The notes under the pieces: generated by a model | Seen by the model: only the letters and a program-made list of their open reading frames with translations | Databases searched by the model: none | What the model was told of the DNA's origin: nothing | Part shown: positions 25,612-39,008 of the stretch, piece after piece | Position numbering within the stretch: the stretch's first letter is position 1 | Layout of the letters: each line of letters begins with the position of its first letter | Translations under genes and position numbers: made by a program | From: Rhizomucor pusillus | Taxonomy: Eukaryota > Mucoromycota > Mucoromycetes > Mucorales > Lichtheimiaceae | DNA length: 64,000 nt | Direction of reading: 5' to 3' | Assembly (NCBI GenBank): GCA_900175165.2 | Contig: FWWN02000476.1 | Coordinates: forward strand, 1 to 64,000

Positions 25612-26286
25612 TCATGCCTTCAACCTGCCCGTCCACTTTGTATCATAACTTTCCGTTCGCTATTACTTTCTCCTTTGTTTTGTCTCCGCTTTTCCGTACA
25701 GTTGTTTATAGGAAAAAAAGATATCGTTTCTCTGCGATTAATGGGATATCAAGAGTATTGATCGTGATACAATTTCGGTTGTTGCATTTTCATAGCTTGG
25801 TCCAATATACGGTCATTATCTTGACGCTGCGCATAAGTCGTTCGTGCTTGATGCACAGCGTTTTTCGAGCATTGAAGGTATCTACATGGATAGTCATGAA
25901 TGCAGATACTAGAGTCTTCTCGCCGCGGTCTGCAGTCGTGCCTTTTTTCGCTTGATTATCTATATGCGTACAGCGCGGTAGGAAATCTGAAACATGGTTT
26001 TCCTTTGTGAGCACGTTACCGGGCATCGCTTCTATGCGCAAATATTCTTTACACTGTGCAAACAATATTTATATATCCAAAATGCATCCAATGTAAGATA
26101 GAAATAAACAAGGAAGAGATAACATATTGTCGTTGATGCATCCATTCATGCGACTCCATTATCCCGAACTTCGGGGATCGGATGCGTGTCACAGCAAGAC
26201 ATTTTGGGTAATTTCTTACCGGAATGGCCAAACAAACTCCCCTCTTTTCCTTTCTTCTCTCTCTCTCTCAGCCTTTTTCCACAGAT
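25612..26286. other. Intergenic, no gene seen
   Basis: These 675 bases lie between NC2 beta and the S28 peptidase. Frames of 60-115 codons on both strands have no recognisable motif and biased composition. It should contain the peptidase promoter. Confidence 0.5.
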
Positions 26287-28271
26287 ATGCGCGGACAAGC
26301 AGTGGTAGGGCTGCTATGGCTCTTGTCCAATGTTTGGCTCGGAGGAGCTATGTTCTTCAGACCAGGATGGCGTCTAAGAAGGTACAGTGCAGTAACGCGT
26401 GCTTTTTCCCATACTATATCCAATCATCCGTTTTGACACCAACTGCTTGCGCAGGACGGATGAGGTATCTTTGAGTGCAAATGAAGCCCTTGATCCTCGA
26501 TACGGTCCCTTCCATTTTGGTCAGCGTATCAACCACTCTGACCCAAACACTCGTACCTTCAGACAGAGATATTGGGCCAACTCGGACTGGTATCAAGAGG
26601 GTGGACCTGTTATTCGTAAGCAGTGATCTATTTCTCTATTTGCACAAGTATCACTCATAATACACTCTGTAGTCTACAATGCGGTAACTTTGGAATCCGA
26701 ACATTGGGGCAAAGGATGTCCTCGACTGAGTGAATAATGCATAGGGCGAACTAGCGGCAGACTGGCGTTCAAAATATGTCGTCAATTCATCCATGGCTCT
26801 GTTGGCCCGTGAATTGAAAGGTGCAGTGGTAGTCGTCGAGCATCGAAGCTACGGTGAATCGCAACCAGGATCGGTGTGTATCCTTCACACTAGAGCGACA
26901 GATTGCGTGCTTATTTATCGACTATGAATTACTTGGTCATAGGACTGGTCCGTCAAATATCTGCGCACTCTGAACACTGAGCAGGCTCTGGCCGATATGG
27001 CATACTTTATTCAAAACGCGAAGGTTTGTATAGATGTTGAGAGTTTGCTCTAACAGTCCGCATTTTTACTAACAATTTCATCAGCTACCTAATCTCGCGC
27101 ATATTCCCCCGGCCCCCGAGACAAAGTGGATTGTTTACGGAGGAAGCTACAGTGGTAACCTAGCTGCGTGGATGCGTTATAAGTATCCCGATCTTGTGTT
27201 TGCCGCAGTTCCATCCTCGGCGCCTGTCGAGATGAAGTACAACTTTTACGAGTATTTCAATGCAATCAAGCAGTATGCGCCATCGCACTGCGTTGGTGCC
27301 GTCGAAAAAGTTGTAGCGTACGTCGATCACATTCTGTTCAGCTTTTTCGCCGAACCAAAGCGAAAACTCAAGGAGAAATTTGGTCTCGGCGAACTTGAAC
27401 ATGACGATGATTTTGCTGAATGTACGTGATACGGTTAATGGATACGGCGTTTGCAATGCTTATGTACTTGATCTAGTGCTTACATACCCTCTCGGCTTGT
27501 GGCAAGAGATGCAACCTGATAAGAACCCTTTCGTTACAGAATTTTGCAGCATTTTTGACGGCAAAGTTACATTACACGAACAAGTCGATGCATACGCGGA
27601 GTACATTGCAAACAAAGTGCAGGAAGCTTGCAAGGGCAGTCCAAGCATCACTGCTTGCCTGGATACGCATGATCCAAGATCGCCCATGTACACCGATCTC
27701 AAGTCCGAAAACCGCCCTTGGTTCTGGCAAGTGTGCACTGAATATGCTTACTGGCAAACAGCCGCGCCGCTCTGGCAAACGTCTGTAGTATCACGCAAAC
27801 TCACTACTCACTGGTACCAGCATCAATGCCCTTACATGTTTGGGGAGCACGAAGTTCCCCGCTGGCCAGAGTGGCGCAGGATCAATGAAGAGTATAAGGG
27901 ATGGTATCTGCGTTTAACTCGCACATTTTGGATTGACGGTGAATGGGATCCCTGGCGCACTTTGAGCGTACAGAGCGACAATGCTCCAGACAGATATAGT
28001 TGGAACGATGATGCCGAATTCGTCGTACTGCCAGAGTCAGTTCATCACTGGGTAAGTAAGATATATTCGACGATCGGAGAACGTATCAATCCGACACATA
28101 TTTCTCCTTCTGGCTGACACGATACGCGACGCAATCAACTAGGATTTTTTCGATTCTGAGTTTGTCTCGCAGGATATCAAGACGACTCAATATCGTTTGC
28201 TCGCAACTTTGCGCAAATGGCTGAACGAAGGTACCGAGCAGGCGCCGTATGTTAGATACCAAAATCCATAA
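26287..28271 (+). CDS. Serine peptidase family S28 (prolyl carboxypeptidase/thymus-specific protease type)
   Basis: S28 enzymes are secreted or vacuolar serine peptidases that cleave after or before proline. I chose ATG 26287 because it opens a signal peptide (MRGQAVVGLLWLLSNVWLGG). Exons then give FHFGQRINHSDPNTRTFRQR and YWANSDWYQEGGPVI, VVVEHRSYGESQPGSDWS, and the nucleophile motif WIVYGGSYSGNLAAW with Ser in GGSYSG near 27147. The Asp region is FWIDGEWDPWRTLS and the His region is VLPESVHHW, spliced to DFFDSEF, so the triad appears complete. The last exon ends YVRYQNP with the stop at 28269-28271. An upstream in-frame ATG at 26224 would put extra residues before the signal peptide. Confidence 0.92.
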
Positions 28272-28325
28272 TAGTTTGCTGCTGTCCAAGATATATTTTT
28301 TCCTTTTATTTGCTTCTTGTTCAGT

Positions 28326-29013
28326 TTACTTGAGAGGAACGAAACGGGAAGAGTGGGTGGCACCAATACCAGGGCGACCGTGTCTGACGGGCTTGTAGGA
28401 GATACTATTGAGAGTTACTTAAGTTCCCAAAAATCCATACTATACAACGCTGCTGGTCGGAATACTTACGAAAATTCGCCAAGGTAGTGGCCAACCATTT
28501 CAGGCTTGATTTCGACCTGGTTGAAGACCTTGCCGTTGTAGATACCGACAACGGAGCCAATCATTTCAGGGACAATGATCATGTCACGGAGGTGGGTCTT
28601 GACAACAGCAGGCTTCTCGTCAGCGGGAGCTTCCTTCTTGGCCTTGCGAAGCTTCTTGATAAGACCCATGGGCTTGCGCTTCAAGCCGCGCTGGAATCTT
28701 CTGCGGGCACGAGCATGGACGAGTTCCATGAACTGCTCAGAGGACAAATCCAAGAGCTGGTCAAGGTCGACACCGCGGTAGGTGAACTTGCGGAAGGTTC
28801 TCTTTCTTTGAGATTGTTGCTCCTGATCAGCCTATGGGTTTCGGGTTGCTATGTGAGCACGGGCCGTTGTCAAGGGAATCAATTGATCCCATCCATCCCA
28901 TCCATCCGGTTTTCATCCATCATTCGTAAGGTCGTAGCTTGTAACTGCACTCGCATTCTCTTTCTCCCATCTGCGTGCATGTCACCCATCTACGTGGTCG
29001 CCCTACTTACCAT
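28326..29013 (-). CDS. RPS15: 40S ribosomal protein S15 (uS19)
   Basis: uS19 sits in the head of the 40S subunit near the decoding centre. The first exon is the ATG codon alone (29013-29011), followed at once by GTAAGT. The 179-nt intron ends at 28832 and exon 2 starts at 28831 with GCTGATCAG, giving [20 protein letters not shown]. The body [20 protein letters not shown] and [20 protein letters not shown] is highly conserved. The last exon, after a donor at GEFS, supplies [20 protein letters not shown] and ends VPLK at 28326. The protein is about 150 residues, as expected. The S28 gene ends 54 bp away in the opposite direction. Confidence 0.96.
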
Positions 29014-29652
29014 ACTTTTTGAAAGGGTCGAACATTGGTTCAGACATCCGGACCCTATATTGGAAAAATTGGAACTCCACCGCTATGTATGCTCCCAATC
29101 GCGCAAAAACTACCTAAGAACAATCCTCCAGCCTTACAGAAATAATGCGATCATGGTTACGAGTCAAGGATTAAATGTCTCGCATCCGTGGTCATGTTAT
29201 CTGATATTGATATTTTGCACTTGCAATCGGGCGGTGGCAATCCAGAACTGGTTGATTCTTCTGGTGCACTTGCATGGTCACCAGAATGGGATCCTTAACT
29301 TATTTTAGAGATGATTGTGTACGTGCGTGTGTGAAAAAAATAAACTTGTATTCATGACCTTAAGTGTAGAACAACCAACCACCATGAAACGTATTCAACA
29401 TGATCAGCAATGCATCAAGGTGATGGTACTCTGCATTTCACTGTTGAAACAGCTAATTTCTACAAAGCAGAGACATACAGCTGCTTTCATATTCGTACAT
29501 TTTTCATTGCCATAGCGTAGAAAGAGGCATTCACAAGAGTATTTGGGGACGGTAGCGAAATTTGCACATCGATACAATAAAAGGATTTCTGTGGATTTTT
29601 TTCTTTACATTTTTTCTTGGCTTGGAAAGAGCATCGTGGGTGTTGGACACAC
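29014..29652. other. Intergenic between RPS15 and ALDH
   Basis: These 639 bases hold the RPS15 promoter and the 3' UTR of the aldehyde dehydrogenase gene. A long plus-strand frame that enters from RPS15 (28487-29308) is a shadow of it. I see no independent gene. Confidence 0.6.
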
Positions 29653-31406
29653 TTAGGCGATGTTGATCTTGACCGACTTGACCTGTGGGAACGCGGCACA
29701 TGGTGAGTATCTATGGGAACAAATAAGACAAGAAGCGCCCATACCTGTGTGTAGTTGTCCAATGCATATTCACCGTTCTCACGGCCAATACCGCTCTGTC
29801 GGTAGCCACCGAAGGGTGTGTTGTAATCAAGCTGGTTGTAGCAGTTAACCCAAACGGTGCCGGCCTCCAATCGGTTGGCAACAGTGATAGCTTGGGTAAC
29901 GTTCTGGGTGAAGACAGCGGCAGCGAGACCGTAGACGGTATCGTGGGCCATCTCGATAACCTCGTCGACGGTCTTGAATTTGGCAACGGCGACGACAGGG
30001 CCGAAGATTTCTTCCTGCATAATTTTCATGGAGCTCTTGACATCAGTGAAGATAGTAGGCTGGATGAAGTAGCCCTTGTCACCGACACGGCTGCCGCCCA
30101 TGTAGCAAGTAGCACCTTCGCTCTTGCCGGCCTCGATGTAGCTCATGATACGATCGTATTGGGTTTGAGAAATCTGAGGACCTTGGAAGGTGGATTCATC
30201 GAAAGGATCGCCGACGCGAGTCTGGGCAGTGTATTCCTTGAACTTGGCGAGGAACTTGTCGTAGATACCCTCTGCATGAAATCCCAAAGTGAGCAATTAT
30301 ACAAGCTGAGTCAGCGCATAGACGAAAAATTAACATTACCTTGTACGTAGATACGGGAGCCGGCACAGCAGCACTGGCCGTGGTTGAAGAAAATACCCAT
30401 GTGGGCCCACTTGACGGCCTGGTCCAAGTCAGCATCATCAAAGATGATGTTGGGGGACTTGCCACCAAGCTCAAGAGTAACCTTCTTAAGGTTGGTTTCT
30501 GCAGCAGCCTTCATGACCAAGCGACCAACAGCAGTGCTGCCGGTGAAGGCAATCTTGTGGACCTTGCTGTGGCGAGCCAAAGCATCGCCGGCCTTTGCAC
30601 CGTAGCCAGTAATGATGTTAACAACACCAGGAGGGAAGCCAGCTTCCTTAACCAAAGCCGCAACCTTGAGTGCAGAGAGAGGAGTCAACTCGGAGGTCTT
30701 GACAACAATGGTGTTGCCAGTGCAAAGGGCAGGACCGAGCTTCCATGCAAGCATCATTAAGGGGAAGTTCCAGGGAATAATGGCACCACAGACACCAATA
30801 GGTTCGTGGCGGGTATAAGAAAGTTTGCCTTCGGTGTCAATGACCTTGCCATGGATCTTGTCAGCGAAACCACCATAGTAGCGGATAGTGCTGACAAGAC
30901 CGGGGACATCGATGTTGCGAGACATGGAGATACCCTTGCCGTTGTCGAGAGTTTCGATTTGGGCAAGCTCTTCAGCATCGCGTTCAATCAAGTCGGCCAA
31001 CTTGAGCATGAGAATGCCACGCTTCTGGGCAGACACCTTGCTCCAGACTTCCTTGTAGGCCTTCTCGGCGGCCTCAACAGCGGCGTCGACCTGAGCAGCC
31101 TCAGCTGTAATCATGCGTAACGTCAACTCGTGCTGTTTTCAAACACCTCCGCCCAGCGCGTTGCCTTACCTGCTTGCACAGCAGTGATAACTTCACCAGT
31201 GGCAGGGTTGACGGTATCAATGGTACCCGCACCAGAGACGAACTCGTTGTTGATGAAAAGACCAGTTTGCACTGGAAATAAATATAGTGAGATCAGTCGC
31301 GTCACGGCGTGAGAAGCGTCCACGCACATCCCCTATCCTGCCTGTACTTACACTTAAGCTTGTAGCCCTTGGGGGTAGAAACTTCAGCAATGAGACCGCT
31401 AGTCAT
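29653..31406 (-). CDS. Aldehyde dehydrogenase (NAD(P)+), ALDH1/2 class
   Basis: The enzyme oxidises aldehydes such as acetaldehyde to acids. Exon 1 starts at 31406 ([18 protein letters not shown]). Exon 2 gives [20 protein letters not shown]. The long third exon has [17 protein letters not shown], the nucleotide-binding GSTAVGRLV, the general-base Glu in [12 protein letters not shown] and the catalytic Cys in [15 protein letters not shown] further exon carries [13 protein letters not shown] and the [14 protein letters not shown] block. The last short exon, starting near 29682, reads VKSVKINIA and ends at 29653. There is no clear mitochondrial presequence, so a cytosolic form is likely. Third-position codon use is more GC-rich than in the neighbours, as in highly expressed genes. 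Confidence 0.95.
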
Positions 31407-31878
31407 GTTTTCTTGATCAGAAAGAGAAAGAAACGCAAGAAAAGATCGGGATCAAGCTGGGAACGTGCTTATAAATATGCGAAAGTTTGGAAACTCTCAC
31501 GGTAGTCACAACCTAACCATTTGGAAAAACTCAAAACTTTCGGAACATCATTTCTACCCGCAACCAATTTGATCACAAAACTCCATAGTAAAGTAAATGT
31601 ATGCTTGATTGGAGTTGATGAGCACCCGGGTCAAAGCTGTAGAGATGCACCGTAAAGTGATGTATCTCGGCACACATTGCATATCGTTAAGATTTCTGTA
31701 GTAAGCTTGTGCTGCTTAAAAATAAATATACATGGTTTACAAATCATATTTGATGTCTGCTAAATCGTCCTCCATGAGTCGGTGTTACAAAATCGACTGC
31801 GGTGTCGCAGCCAGGTTCATGCTGGAACGCGTTCGACGGTAGGGACCTCCTTCCCCACCCTTTGGAGAAATCCTCGCA
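31407..31878. other. Divergent intergenic region
   Basis: These 472 bases lie between the divergent aldehyde dehydrogenase and elongin B-like starts. They presumably contain both promoters. No gene is evident. Confidence 0.5.
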
Positions 31879-32337
31879 ATGCCACAGGAATCAAAACCTC
31901 TATACATAAAAGCACGACGGTACAAAACTATTGTCTTTCTATGCTTCCAACCAACCGACACGGTGTATACCATCAAGAAGCATCTTTCTGTAGCGGTTCA
32001 GGGCGCCAAGGACCCCAATGACATTCGGTTGCTTAAACAGATTCCTGACACGGCCCAGTATGTTGGACTCGATGACGACCAAGCAACAGCTTCAGCGGCA
32101 GGGATCGTTAATGATATGGACATATACTTTGTATTTAACATTGATGGTAAGATATCAAGTTAGCATGATGTTTGCACGGAGGTTCAGAGTGTCAATCGGT
32201 TTGTATTAGGAACATGGGAGGAGGTACACACCGAAGAATACGAGTCATTGGACGCCGAGGATGAAGATATCCCTATAGAGCAGGACGTTCCACCCCCGTC
32301 ATCAACAAAAAAGGAGAAAGGAAAAGGACGAGCGTAG
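31879..32337 (+). CDS. Elongin B-like ubiquitin-fold protein
   Basis: Elongin B pairs with elongin C in elongin and cullin-2/5 ligase complexes. The frame starts MPQESKPLYIKARRYKTIVF, which parallels the family start (a beta strand, then RRHKTTIF in animals). It continues TVYTIKKHLSVAVQG and LKQIPDTAQYVGLDDDQ, a ubiquitin fold with the usual hydrophobic spacing. One intron (about 32146-32211) joins the tail TWEEVHTEEYESLDAEDED, which is acidic and ends in a basic KKEKGKGRA. The protein is about 130 residues, close to the family length. Another ubiquitin-like protein remains possible because identity is limited. Confidence 0.72.
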
Positions 32338-32415
32338 TTTCTTCTATACATTTGTTTACACATATGTGTGTTTCCTGTTTGTACACGCGCATAATTGGCA
32401 TCAACAAGGAATTCT

Positions 32416-35400
32416 CTAAAACACAGTTCTACAAAGGGGACAACTAGCTGAATTGGAGGACCGGAACCACTGTAATTTTTAATCTTTTATCAGCATTTCA
32501 TCTACGAGACAGTATTGCAGTTTGCCTTACCTTGTATAAACAGCTAGCATGGAATTTGTTTTTACATGTGCGGCATTGCTTGCCAGGTATCGAGCGATCT
32601 TGTGCACTGATAATAGAGTAACAAATGGTACAGTCTTCCACACCCTCAAAGTGAAGGTTGACATTGCGCTTGAAAACTGTGAGTGCGTCCACAATGTTAC
32701 CGTTCTAAGTTGATAGATTAGCATCGGCTTGATTACGCCATGCATTTCATTGCTAACCTGAGCACCAATGACAGCTGCCACTGAAAACATCCATCCACGC
32801 CACTGTCTGTCACTGACTCCTACTTTCTGCACGCCTTCCACATCTATCTGTCTCAATGGGAAGTTCTTGGGATACTTGATGGCGATCTGCATATTTTGTT
32901 CATCAACTCGGTATGTAGCCGATACTTCGCTAGCGGCTCGAAGTGCCTTGATCGTAAAGTCATTTTCGTTATCCTCAAGAGTGGACTTGATATCCTCTCT
33001 ACTCAGTAGATCAAGCTCGTCACGGATCAGGTTTGTGCTAAAGTTCTTCTCCGTGAAGCTGGATGCAGAGTTGTCAATATCAGTATTATATTCGATTTGT
33101 CGTGCATTTAAAAGTTTACCTCTCAATACCAATCGTCAACTGGCGATTCTTACAGTCTAACCACCATTGTCTTCCAAGTATCACGTCAGCATATAGCATG
33201 TACATATTAATGACCGCGCTCTTTCTCACCTGACAAGAGAAGGAATATGTTTCAATGCTCGATAATACAAATGTGCAGCTAACAGCAAATAACTTGTCTC
33301 CACGCTAGCTTCAAAACCTATGCACGATCTTGTATGAAACCGCTTCTCGAGGATATTCTTTCTATGCGAGAGAACAACATACCTTCAATGTCATAAAAGG
33401 CGACATCCCAAGGAGCTAAATCAAACGTTTCAATGCTTTGTCCAGCACCTACGCCCAATATCTTGGAGAGGAACGGCATAAACTCCACCAGTGCATCGGC
33501 ATTTTTCAATTGCTGCGTATATTCTTGTTTAAGTCTAAAAGTCTATATTGCGGATCAGTAGAATGTATCCCATCAACACGTGTAAAAGCCTTACGATATC
33601 CTGGAAATGCTCAAAAAGCAAGAGCCAGGAAAGCATATATCCAAGAACTTCGTTCAACGCTAGATCTCCGAATGGGGCAGAGTGCCAGAATGATATGTCT
33701 GGGGTGGATATTAAGAGATTAAACAATGGTTCCTCAATTTGCACCTTGCTGGCATCTTCCTCGTCTAGAAAGAAAAGTCAGTGATCGATACATCTTTTCC
33801 AGTTATTGAATGCTCCAACCCACCAGTTGTTCCAGAAAGTTCAAGACGCACAGCTGTATCCTGAACTGTATATGATATATGTTTCTGCAAGATCTTGTAT
33901 GCTCGTTTTTGAAGGACTTGATTCTCCTCCTTGAGCAGAGCACAGATCTGCAAGTCACGACAACATGATTTAATATATCAAAGGCCTAACTCTGCGAGGC
34001 TAGAAAGAGACTTACCTCCGGCACGCTTGAAGCTTCCAGAAGCACCTTCTCAGGAACATATTCCAGTAAGTCTGCAACAAGCTCTTGATATCGAGCAAAG
34101 GGGACAGACTTTATGCTGGTGCTTGTAGCGCCAACGGATACTTTAGCAAATAGTCGTAGAAGCAGCTTGTAGAAATCGTTGGCTCGTGCTTGAAAAGTTT
34201 CATGCAGATCTTCCGTATCATCTGATAAGCTGCGTAGAGTATCAAGAAGCTTCAGTGCATGGAACACAATGGGTAGTTCCTCTTCAACGGTCGTATCGGC
34301 ATACTATAGTCAGCGTTAGCTGTCAGATGTATTACTGATATCTTTACGATTCTTACAGCTATCCATTCATAGGACTTGTTCAAAAAGAATTCCCATTGGC
34401 CGGCAGATACATCCTGAAGGGACTGAGCTAGATGACCAAACAGTTGACTCAGCTGTACAATGAAGTGAGACCTTCGATGCAGCGGCAAATCTTGTTCGGC
34501 CGTGGCATCTTCATTGTACCACGAACGCAATGTCCGCAAGAGGTGCAACAAACGCTGTGAAGGCATACATAGTCCGCCAAACTCCAGACTTGAGGCATTA
34601 AGCAAGACTAGGAGATTCCAGGCACGTCCTTGCTCGTCATCAAATTCTTGAATGCTCGATATGCCTGATAACTTGCTTGCGAGATCGCTCTGCAAGTTTC
34701 GATATTGTGGATCCTGACCCACAAGATCCTTGATAGCACTTAATACAGCAACCTTGCCAGCGAGGTTTACTAAAGAAAATTTAAGTAGTTAGTCACTTTG
34801 TAAGAGTGTAATATTCATCAACGGGTCTTAAACTCACATTCTCGAGCTTCTGCCTTCAATAACGTGATCAGTCCCGAAAGTTCTGCCGGCAGCGTGGGAC
34901 CCAAAAGCTCCAGGATAGTCTTCAGCATATCAGAAAACAATTTTGCCGCTGCGACGTTTGACGAATTGATTTCATCTGGAGTCGTCAGGAACTGCACAAG
35001 CGTCTTGAGTAGAATGGAAGGTCCCTCTGCGCCGGAACTAGTGATAGTCAAGACTACATCTCGCATGGAAGCGGTTTTAGTTATTGATTGTATATATCGC
35101 GTACAGATGATATCCGCATGCTGGATAAAATCGTTTACGTATGTCCAGCTGGATGCCGATCGATAATCCCAAATTCGAGATACACCGGCGAGTTGCACCC
35201 CTTGCCGGCACTCGACCGCATCAAGTAGTAACAGCAACGCGATGCTTTCCGAAGACTCCTTCATTTCGTTTGTACGAGTAAGTAATTCTGCAACAGAAAA
35301 AATGAGACGTCCATATGCACTGAGTCCATCAGGATCATGTTGTATCGGCATCAATTCGTCTTCATCCATCAAAGAAGCTGTCATCAGGTTTGCAAAAGGA

Positions 35401-38400
35401 TCCAGGATACTAAGCATCAGATAGTTGGCTGTTTTTTGGACGAACGGCATCTCGAGTCTCCTCATGTATTTTTCATCGCCGGTAAATGCAGATATCATGT
35501 CGTGGATGTTTCGTTCTGGATAAAATGTCCAAAGGCATTTCTCGATACGATTTGCATTTTCGGAAGGACTGGGCGCAACGCAACATATTATATTAGTCGC
35601 CGGGACATTCTCGAGATCTGCTCGTCAATTTTACCTGGAAATGTAAGATACATCCATTATAGTATCTTTGACATGGTTGATAACGACATTTGCCAACTCC
35701 TCGCGATTATCAAGTCTAGGGAGCTGCTCAGCAAATATCTCCCAGATAGCCGATGCTGCTTCTGAAATCGCGTTCCAGAGTTCTTGTTCGCCGTCTTCGG
35801 ATGGTCTTTTGACAAAGTTGGTATCAAACAAGACAGAAGCAAGCTCTCGGTGCTCAGGCATACTAAAGACGTGTCGCACACCATTGTTTTGTGTGAAAAC
35901 CCTTTGTATAACGCGGAGGGATGAAAGTGCTGGCTGAATAACATGCTCCAGGGATCCTTGACCATCTTTGGGAACATATCGAAGTAGGGCAAGTGCACCG
36001 ATATTTGCTGTGTAAGTATCCAATACAGTTGCGAAGACTTTGTCGGAGAGTGTGCCGCGCGCTAATTTCCAATGTTGTCAATATTGAAACGCATAATTTG
36101 CATACAGCTGATAAAATAGCCTTACAGATGTGGGATCTTAAAACGTGTGCGTTCACTTGTTCGATCAATGGGCGATTCTGTATATTTTCATTTGCGAGGG
36201 CTTGACAATATTCTTGGCATGTATCATCGAGTACGCATTGGCCAATATCAGCTGTAATTGGCAAATACTCCAACTTGAAAAAGATAAATTATTAGTACTT
36301 TTCTTTTTTCGCAAGTGATCTAAGGGACTACTTACCTTCTCTAGAAATAATGCCAGCACAAACGCTTTGTGCGCCTGTTCTGCAATACTGCGCAATTGTT
36401 CCATAGCTGACATCCACAAATCTTTCCTGTCGGAAGAGAATTCTACGAGAGTCATGTAGAAATCCACAAAGATTCTGGTAGACTCCTCCTTAACACCGAC
36501 GGAAGTCAAGTGTGGAAGCAAAAGCTTTCCTTGATTTGCAAGTTGCTAACCATTACATATTAGAAGCTAATTCAAATAAAATTATTAGAATACGTGGTCA
36601 GTTACCTCCTGATCTTGTTCTGAAAACGTGGTTAAGAACCTGGAGCACAATTTAACTGCGAGAAACAGTAAGGCAAAGGCATGATCTGCGTTTTTGTTAG
36701 CAGAAAAAGTGTGTATCTCTCCAAAATTTGTCATTTACCTCTGTGTACAAGGACTGAAGTCAGTGCTGCGAATAATGCACGTTTGGACCAGTCATTGACT
36801 GTATGGAGCATGACATTGTTTTCGTTCGATGCGCATTCCACTAAAAGACAACTTGTGCTTTCGCAAAAGACATCCACGTTGACTGGTCTCTTATCGGGTG
36901 ACACACAGTCGGTGATGGTCATGATGAGTAAATTTTCTACTTTAGAGTATAGACCTGGCAAATAATCTACAATCCCAGGCTCGGTGTTAGGAATGGACAT
37001 ATATAAAAGTTTCAAATGTATATTTACCGATGGCAGCGTCGTTTGATGCTAGCGAGATAAAATGCTTTGCGATAATACCAGCATGTCCAGGTTCGAGCTT
37101 CTGCTCTTTACCGCCGTTCAGGAAAGACTGTAATAGCTTGTAAAAGACTTCTTCGACTAGATATCTCTTTTCTTCATGACTATAGACGCTTTTAGAATAG
37201 CGTACAAGGACTCGTGTGATTTTACAACATACCTTTGACGCGTAGCAGCGAAAATAAGGCATTCCGTGTATGCACTTAAAAATATATGCGCATTAGATCG
37301 ATCAATATATTCTGAAGATAAACCCTCCCAGAAATTGGAAAAGAAATCCTGATAGAACGATTTGGAGCCGCGAAGCTAAATCCAAACTTATTGTCAGATA
37401 GCTTTGGCTTGATTATACATATAAGGATCCTTACTTCTTCAGGTAGATACGCAAGCAAGACGATGAGACTGGGATATCCAACGGCTACTGCTCCATTTAA
37501 AGCGTTGCGTAAATAGTTGTAAAGTTTTGGTAATACAGATTTCTTTTTACTAGCGATCTTCCACATATCAGGATAGCCTGGTATACATTCGTTAGACCCT
37601 TAGCATGCAGCATAATGGCGCATCTGTATAGCTCACCCTTTGATATCAAGAGCCAGGCGTCCCACATCTCCGAGAATGCAATTGAATCCTTTTCAGCAAA
37701 TGCACTGTTGATGAACTGTGGAATAATAGTCGGTAATCGAGGAACAATAATGTCTATCCACACCTTTTAGCAAGATGCCGATTTTGCTGATCACAGAATC
37801 TGACGACCTACCATTCCATTGAAGCCAAAGTGCTTTGAGAAGATTATATACATAAGTCCTGATCACAGCACTGTTGTGACTCAAATATTTCCACAGGATC
37901 GTACTGTCGAGCACTGCTTCGTATTGATCCAGACATTTTCCACGTTCGTCCAAAGGAATTTTGTCTGCAGACAGAAAGCGAAATGAGAAATGTTCAAGAG
38001 AAGCTGACAGCTAAATATATAATTTTTACCTAGCAGCAACGAAATACACTGGAATGAACTGGATACAACCCGTGCAAACTTTGCATTCATATCCTCCTTT
38101 GAGACGTATCGTGGATCACCTGTATAGCATTGTTAACTGAATTCCCGTAACGTTTCTTTATAAATTCGTATATTCTGCATACTCAGAGTCTCGGGAGTCT
38201 TTTCAAGCAGCATCTCCGTAACGTACTCCAAAATATTCCTTTGGCAGAACTCCAAAACACCTTGTCTCTTATCCTCCGCAAAGCATGCCTATCATGTTGT
38301 GCCATATTCAGATACGTTGCAAGTTCAGGTTTCTCAAAAGACATTAGACTGACCTCGAAAGCATCTGTTGCAGCTCGAGCCACATCCTTGCTTGGATCGA

Positions 38401-39008
38401 GGGTCGTGATAATCCATGCACCGATTATTTCCTTCAAGAAAGGTGCTAATTTCTTCTTGGCATTTACAGCGATCATTTGATGGACGTTATTTGTCGCTAA
38501 GCGGACGCGTCGATCGACATCAATTGTCAGCTTCACATACAACCTCGCCTACATCCGGTATTTCATTCAGTAACGAGTAACTTCCATGTATGTTCGTCCC
38601 ATCTCTCTAGTACCCATGTTGGCACCAATGTTGGAAGAGAACTCGGGTGCTGTTTCAGATAATCCTGCAGCTCTTCGAGGGCTTTCAACTTTGTGATCGC
38701 GTCACGCTTCAAGATCTTTTTAACAATAACTAGCAGCCCGGGTTCTAGATCTGTCGCTAAAGGCGCTGCTGTCTCGGACGCTTCGGGTGTCGGCGATCCT
38801 ACAGGTAGCGATCCTGCAAACTGGGCGAATCCACCGAGGTTCTGAAAGCTGAATGGATTGCTAGATCCACCAAAGTTCGACAACTCTGCAGCGCGACTAT
38901 TGTTTCCATCGTCAGTGAAATGCTTCGCGACTCACAATGTGCCAATCACTACCTGCTACTTGCAGGCTGCAGGTTTCCTTTTGTCCTCTGCTGCTTTGGT
39001 TTTCCCAT
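32416..39008 (-). CDS. LTN1: Listerin E3 ubiquitin ligase (ribosome quality control)
   Basis: Listerin ubiquitinates nascent chains stuck on 60S subunits as part of the ribosome quality control complex. Exon 1 starts at 39008 and reads MGKPKQQRTKGNLQPASS. It splices (donor GTAGTG) to SRAAELSNFGG, matching the animal listerin start with its RTKGN and RAAEL motifs. The N-terminal conserved block includes ILKRDAITKLKALEELQDYL. A HEAT/ARM-like helical region of more than 1,300 residues follows over many exons. The C terminus has the RWD-like segment and a RING-CH finger, EDCTICYSIISAQDR, CRTCKNKFHASCLYK, then WFRSSNSASCPLC in the last exon, with the stop at 32416. The RING is complete. About 20 short introns are implied. 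Confidence 0.94.

Noticed and set aside
26876..26943. Possible U12-type intron in the S28 gene (gtgtgtatccttc at the donor)
   Set aside because: Using the ordinary GT donor restores PGSDWS, and no TTCCTTAAC-like branch site precedes the acceptor, so it is a normal GT-AG intron.
28487..29308. Plus-strand frame of 273 codons
   Set aside because: It runs antisense through RPS15 and its intron. The uS19 reading on the other strand is unambiguous.
30341..31120. Plus-strand frames antisense to the aldehyde dehydrogenase
   Set aside because: They mirror a highly conserved coding exon with strong codon bias. No domain is visible in them.
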